Shown here one piece after another: positions 5,090 to 5,239 of a stretch of 5,239 nucleotides of DNA. The notes under the pieces are model-generated. The model saw nothing but the letters and a program-made list of their open reading frames with translations, made no database searches and was not told where the DNA came from. Where the stretch lies: the NCBI GenBank assembly GCA_030696235.1, contig JAUYSN010000324.1, forward strand, positions 1 to 5,239, written 5' to 3'. A program made the translations under genes and the position numbers. The DNA comes from Sulfuricella sp. Lineage in GTDB: Bacteria > Pseudomonadota > Gammaproteobacteria > Burkholderiales > Sulfuricellaceae. Each line of letters starts with the position of its first letter. Positions within the stretch are counted from its first letter, which is position 1.

Positions 5090-5238
5090 TCGGCGCTTCC
5101 CCGCCCGACCGCCTGATCGAGGAAATCCGTCAATTCCCCGGCATGGCGTTCCGCCTCGCGGGATGAATCGTGGTCGCCGGCCAGGATCAGCAAACGAACC
5201 TGGTCGCCGGGCCGCCGGGCATAGATCGCCATGGCGTC
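5065..5238 (-). CDS. C-terminal end of an unidentified protein, possibly an alpha/beta-hydrolase (partial)
   Basis: The minus strand is open from the right edge to TAG (5067-5065), giving 57 residues: DAMAIYARRPGDQVRLLIL, then AGDHDSSREAERHAGELTDFLDQAV, then a short tail. Codon use is like that of the neighbouring genes, with many G/C third positions, and the plus strand holds no credible gene after greB. A strand-rich VRLLIL followed by GDH and a helix ending in DFLDQ recalls the catalytic histidine loop and last helix of alpha/beta-hydrolases, but this is a weak, short resemblance. The end overlaps the 3' end of greB by 25 bp in convergent orientation. The protein's start and most of its length lie right of the window. 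One other minus frame is also open across this stretch, so the frame choice is probable rather than proven. Confidence 0.45.
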   Translation of the reverse strand, partial: DAMAIYARRPGDQVRLLILAGDHDSSREAERHAGELTDFLDQAVGRGSADQFKLSAT

Positions 5239-5239
5239 C

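Noticed and set aside
5090..5166. Plus-strand coding after greB
   Set aside because: The open frame reaching 5166 is the shadow of greB in another frame. No ribosome binding site or start of a new plus-strand gene is visible.

Overview
The window is GC-rich (near 60% by eye), densely packed bacterial chromosome. It carries eight protein-coding features: five complete genes with well-recognised families, one complete gene with a clear domain layout but no settled name, and two genes cut by the window edges. Gene content and protein style suggest a betaproteobacterium, possibly of the Gallionella/Nitrosomonas-like groups. The pointers are purM divergent from a PerM-type permease with hda nearby, a GreB with an acidic N-terminal extension, a short CspA-type protein and a DUF3301 protein. 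The lineage is inferred from remembered family resemblance, not from a search.

Layout: (1) 1-539, minus strand, the N-terminal half of purM (purine synthesis), starting at a TTG. (2) 584-1651, plus strand, a PerM/AI-2E family membrane protein, divergent from purM across only 44 bp. (3) A perfect inverted-repeat terminator (1697-1728) serves a minus-strand cold-shock gene (1748-1951). That gene has a good sigma70-type promoter about 115-140 bp upstream of its start codon, and a leader of roughly 107 nt containing a small hairpin followed by seven T just before the ribosome binding site. (4) 2174-2491, minus strand, a small DUF3301 membrane-anchored protein with its own terminator-like hairpin. 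(5) 2603-3274, plus strand, hda, the DnaA regulator, divergent from (4). (6) A REP-like inverted repeat (3321-3353) fills the gap between the convergent hda and a minus-strand thioredoxin (3356-3742). (7) Divergent from the thioredoxin, a two-gene operon on the plus strand: a CPHC thioredoxin-fold/HEAT-repeat protein (3882-4529) overlapping greB (4526-5089) by ATGA. (8) The 3' end of an unidentified minus-strand gene (5065-5238) overlaps the greB tail.

Most of the window is housekeeping: nucleotide synthesis, control of replication initiation, transcript cleavage, cold-shock RNA binding and thiol redox. The parts most worth a second look are the thioredoxin-fold/HEAT protein coupled to greB and divergent from a classical thioredoxin, and the terminator-like element in the cold-shock gene leader. 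The REP-like element with an expanded centre and the very tight purM/perM divergent promoter region, which may yield a leaderless perM transcript, are also notable. I found no CRISPR array, tRNA, rRNA, insertion sequence or phage gene. No stretch longer than 300 bases lacks a gene.
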